From: Clostridia bacterium
Lineage (GTDB): Bacteria; Bacillota; DTU025
Assembly: GCA_034926675.1 (NCBI GenBank)
Contig: JAYFQW010000042.1
Location: 1 to 64,000, forward strand
Direction: 5' to 3'
Length of the DNA stretch: 64,000 nt
The notes beneath the pieces are model-generated. The model made no database searches, was not told where the DNA came from, and was given only the letters and a program-made list of their open reading frames with translations. Both the position numbers and the translations under genes were made by a program. Below are positions 61,969 to 64,000 of this stretch, piece after piece. Numbering within the stretch: the stretch's first letter is position 1; the number at the start of each line of letters is the position of its first letter.

Positions 61969-63510
61969 GTGGGACCTTGGGCAAGACAGAGGTGGCTAGT
62001 GGCTGTTGTCCTAGTTAGTGTTCTAGGCGTCGTGGCTGCGACGGTGTTTGCTGCAGACGATGCGGTGGCAGGCTTTCCTGACGTGTCGGCTGTTGATCGC
62101 TTCGTGGACCAGCAGATGAACAAGCATCGTATCCCGGGCATCTCACTTGTGGTGTTTGAGGACGGTGAGATGATCTATGCCAAGGGCTACGGCACGGCAG
62201 GGCATGGGCGGCCCATGACGCCTGATACACCGATGATCATAGGTTCGACGACGAAGTCATTCACAGCGGTCTCCATCCTGCAACTGGTCGAGCAGGGCTT
62301 AGTCGACCTTGATTCGCCTGTCAGTGCCTATCTGCCCTGGTTCCGCACGGCGGACCCGGTCGCTTCGACGAGCATTACGACCCGCCATCTATTGAACCAC
62401 ACAAGTGGACTCTCTGAGCTCGGTTACAACCGGGTGCTACGTCGCGACGCGACGCTTGAGCAAGGGGTACGTGACCTCCAGCATGCCCGGCTGACTGCGC
62501 CTGTGGGGACCACGTTTCAGTATTTCAACCCGAACTACGCGATCCTAGCGCTGATCATCGAAACAGTCAGCGGGCAGTCATATGCGGACTATGTTACCGA
62601 ACACATCTTCCGGCCACTGGGGATGATGCACAGCTACGCCGGCAAAGAGGACGCACCGGAGGCGGAGTTGGCTCAGGGGCACAGCAAGCTGTTTGGTTTC
62701 CCTGTAGCCCGCCAGCCAATCTTCCGCGCCTACATGCTGGGCGCAGGCTACATCGTCTCAACTGCACACGACTTGAGCCGTTTTCTGATCGCTATGGATA
62801 ATGGAGGGGCCCATGACGGCGGCAGGATCTTGTCCTCGAATAGCGTGGCGCTCATGGCGTCGCCTCCTGCCCAAGCTCCGGGCAGTAGCTATGGGATGGG
62901 CTGGAGCACTTGGTCACACCGTGGAGAGCCGGTTGGCGGCCATGGAGGCTCCGACGAGGTGTATGCATGTCAGACGGCGTTGCTAAAGGACCGGCATCGC
63001 GGCTATGCTTTGCTCATGAACCAGCAGCACCTCATCGATGGCATGGTAGCCTCCGGCCAGCTTCAGACTGGCATGCTGGACTTGCTCATCGGGCGACAGC
63101 CTGCTGAGGGTGGAATCTCAATGAAGCTGATCGGCATTGCCACGCTTGCGGTCTTCCTGATTTCACTGGTGACTACGGTCCGTTCCTTTGTACGAATGCG
63201 CGGATGGGGCCGCGAAGCCAGGTCTCTCACAGCCCGACAGATGGCGTGGCGAATCGCACAGCGCCTACTGATTCCGGCTCTCACCATAATCGTGTTGTAC
63301 CGGTTCCTCGGCAGCATGATCCTCAGAGAGCCCAGGGCCTGGAATTTCCGAGTTGTGGGAGCTTACTCCATGCCGGATATCGCATTGCTGTTGCTCTTGG
63401 CTATCGTGCCAGACCTAGTGCAGGGCATCTATATGACAGCAGTTGTCATGGTCGATCGCTTCGCCGACTGCGCGGCTCGGCCTGGGGGCGGCGATGCTCG
63501 GAGGCGGTAG
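61969..63510 (+). CDS. membrane-anchored serine hydrolase (beta-lactamase/PBP4* family)
   Basis: About 513 residues. The GTG at 61969 is set by AGGGAGG 8 bases upstream; the frame is open to 61951. An N-terminal membrane helix (LVAVVLVSVLGVVAATVFA) precedes the catalytic domain with the Ser-x-x-Lys motif (IGSTTKSFTAVSIL), YFN in FQYFNPNYAILAL and HGG in GGHGGSDEV. The last 130 residues add three membrane segments (ATLAVFLISLVTTV; LTIIVLYRFLGSMI; IALLLLLAIVPDLV). The catalytic domain faces outside. Likely a peptidoglycan or peptide esterase; the substrate is unknown. Confidence 0.88.
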   Translation: MGPWARQRWLVAVVLVSVLGVVAATVFAADDAVAGFPDVSAVDRFVDQQMNKHRIPGISLVVFEDGEMIYAKGYGTAGHGRPMTPDTPMIIGSTTKSFTAVSILQLVEQGLVDLDSPVSAYLPWFRTADPVASTSITTRHLLNHTSGLSELGYNRVLRRDATLEQGVRDLQHARLTAPVGTTFQYFNPNYAILALIIETVSGQSYADYVTEHIFRPLGMMHSYAGKEDAPEAELAQGHSKLFGFPVARQPIFRAYMLGAGYIVSTAHDLSRFLIAMDNGGAHDGGRILSSNSVALMASPPAQAPGSSYGMGWSTWSHRGEPVGGHGGSDEVYACQTALLKDRHRGYALLMNQQHLIDGMVASGQLQTGMLDLLIGRQPAEGGISMKLIGIATLAVFLISLVTTVRSFVRMRGWGREARSLTARQMAWRIAQRLLIPALTIIVLYRFLGSMILREPRAWNFRVVGAYSMPDIALLLLLAIVPDLVQGIYMTAVVMVDRFADCAARPGGGDARRR

Positions 63511-63621
63511 CAGCTGCGTGTGTGGAGGCGGCGGAGCCGCGATAGGGCCCCGCTGACACGCACATGTGTTGGGCGGGACGCGGCATGTGCTGGGACTGGG
63601 CAGGGGATAGCTAGACCTGGG

Positions 63622-64000
63622 CTACTGCTCGAGCCCCAGGCTTGATGTCGTCTCAACCCTTGGCCCCGCTACCGAACCAAAGTTGCCCGATGTCTCGAGG
63701 GATTGACCCGCCGACAGCGGTCCAAGGCCTGTCTTCGCCCCGAGCTCGCCTTTGTCGGTCCAGCCGATGAAATCGCCGTCGCTGTCAAAACGGAGCGTTA
63801 CGCCGCCTTTGGCAGACAGTTCTCCCTTAATCGGACCAACTCCGGCTCCCGCCTTGGCTCCTACTAGTACGGAGATCTCCGACTCGCCCGTCTTGAAATT
63901 TTGCTTGTAGGCGCCGCCAACCCCTGCGAGGAACTCGAGCTCCCAACTATCGCAATCCACGGCGAATGACGCGGGGCCAATGCCGAATGTCAGTTTGTCC
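63622..64000 (-). CDS. C-terminal part of an unrecognised Gly-rich protein, partial (N-terminus beyond the right edge)
   Basis: The frame is open from the window edge to a stop at 63622, giving at least 125 residues. It has alternating beta-strand-like, Gly-rich segments (FLAGVGGAYKQNF, VLVGAKAGAGVGPIKGELSA, KGGVTLRFDSDGDFIGW, KTGLGPLSAGQSLETSG). An internal GTG at 63960 is probably not the start because the frame continues upstream in the same style. The family is not recognised; such tails occur in phage-like or secreted repeat proteins. Confidence 0.6.
   Translation of the reverse strand, partial: DKLTFGIGPASFAVDCDSWELEFLAGVGGAYKQNFKTGESEISVLVGAKAGAGVGPIKGELSAKGGVTLRFDSDGDFIGWTDKGELGAKTGLGPLSAGQSLETSGNFGSVAGPRVETTSSLGLEQ

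Overview
The window looks like a chromosomal piece, about 55-60% G+C, of a Gram-positive-type anaerobe, most likely Bacillota (a clostridial or limnochordial lineage). The reasons are strong purine-rich ribosome binding sites with many GTG and TTG starts, a BceRSAB antimicrobial-peptide module, YetF-type DUF421 plus DUF4363 proteins, a CitAB-type two-component pair beside a 2-hydroxycarboxylate transporter, and a sugar ABC operon without its own ATPase. No rRNA gene, complete tRNA or CRISPR array was seen. The assignment is inference. The left 9.5 kb has a different codon flavour from the rest, so transfer or an assembly join near the transposase remnant at 9.7-10.3 kb is possible.

Layout. 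1-9.5 kb: a giant modular secreted protein (minus strand, runs off the left edge), a stand-alone receiver, a SARP-type response regulator and a 7TM-DISM sensor kinase. 9.6-14.9 kb: a mobile-element graveyard with a chimeric transposase, an integrase remnant, a serine hydrolase, the 3' half of a tRNA-Arg, an ISKra4-type remnant broken by an internally deleted IS1634-type element, and a 120-bp direct repeat cutting into a malic-enzyme fragment. 15-25.3 kb: an organic-acid locus with an M24 peptidase, a 2HCT transporter, DUF4387, an AtuA/DUF1446 protein, a divergent citrate/dicarboxylate-type two-component system, a short-chain dehydrogenase, a malate/L-lactate dehydrogenase fragment, then DUF4363 and DUF421. 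25.3-27.2 kb: a degraded repeat element. 27.2-32.3 kb: an XRE-type regulator and BceRSAB.

32.4-36 kb: a RapA/SNF2-type helicase paired with an unrecognised coiled-coil protein ending in a CPxCH...CPxH zinc-ribbon-like motif; this is the best candidate for something undescribed. 36.3-39.9 kb: DUF6504, an MFS transporter, a truncated AlbA/HATPase protein and another IS1634 remnant. 40-42.9 kb: a compact ABC-three-component (ABC-3C) conflict system with ATG/TGA overlaps between its three genes. 43-45.5 kb: MetQ and M24 fragments, a DUF3795-GyrI fusion and an HTH-PIN toxin-antitoxin pair with a palindromic operator.

45.6-55.4 kb: a LacI-regulated sugar operon with binding protein, two permeases and two divergent GH35-like beta-galactosidases. 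55.5-63.5 kb: a VWA protein with a recent internal duplication, a GNAT protein, a MerR/GyrI regulator, a second copy of the 26-kb repeat element, a flavin reductase and a membrane serine hydrolase. A gene that runs off the right edge closes the window.

Family names come from recognising sequence motifs by eye. No database search was run.
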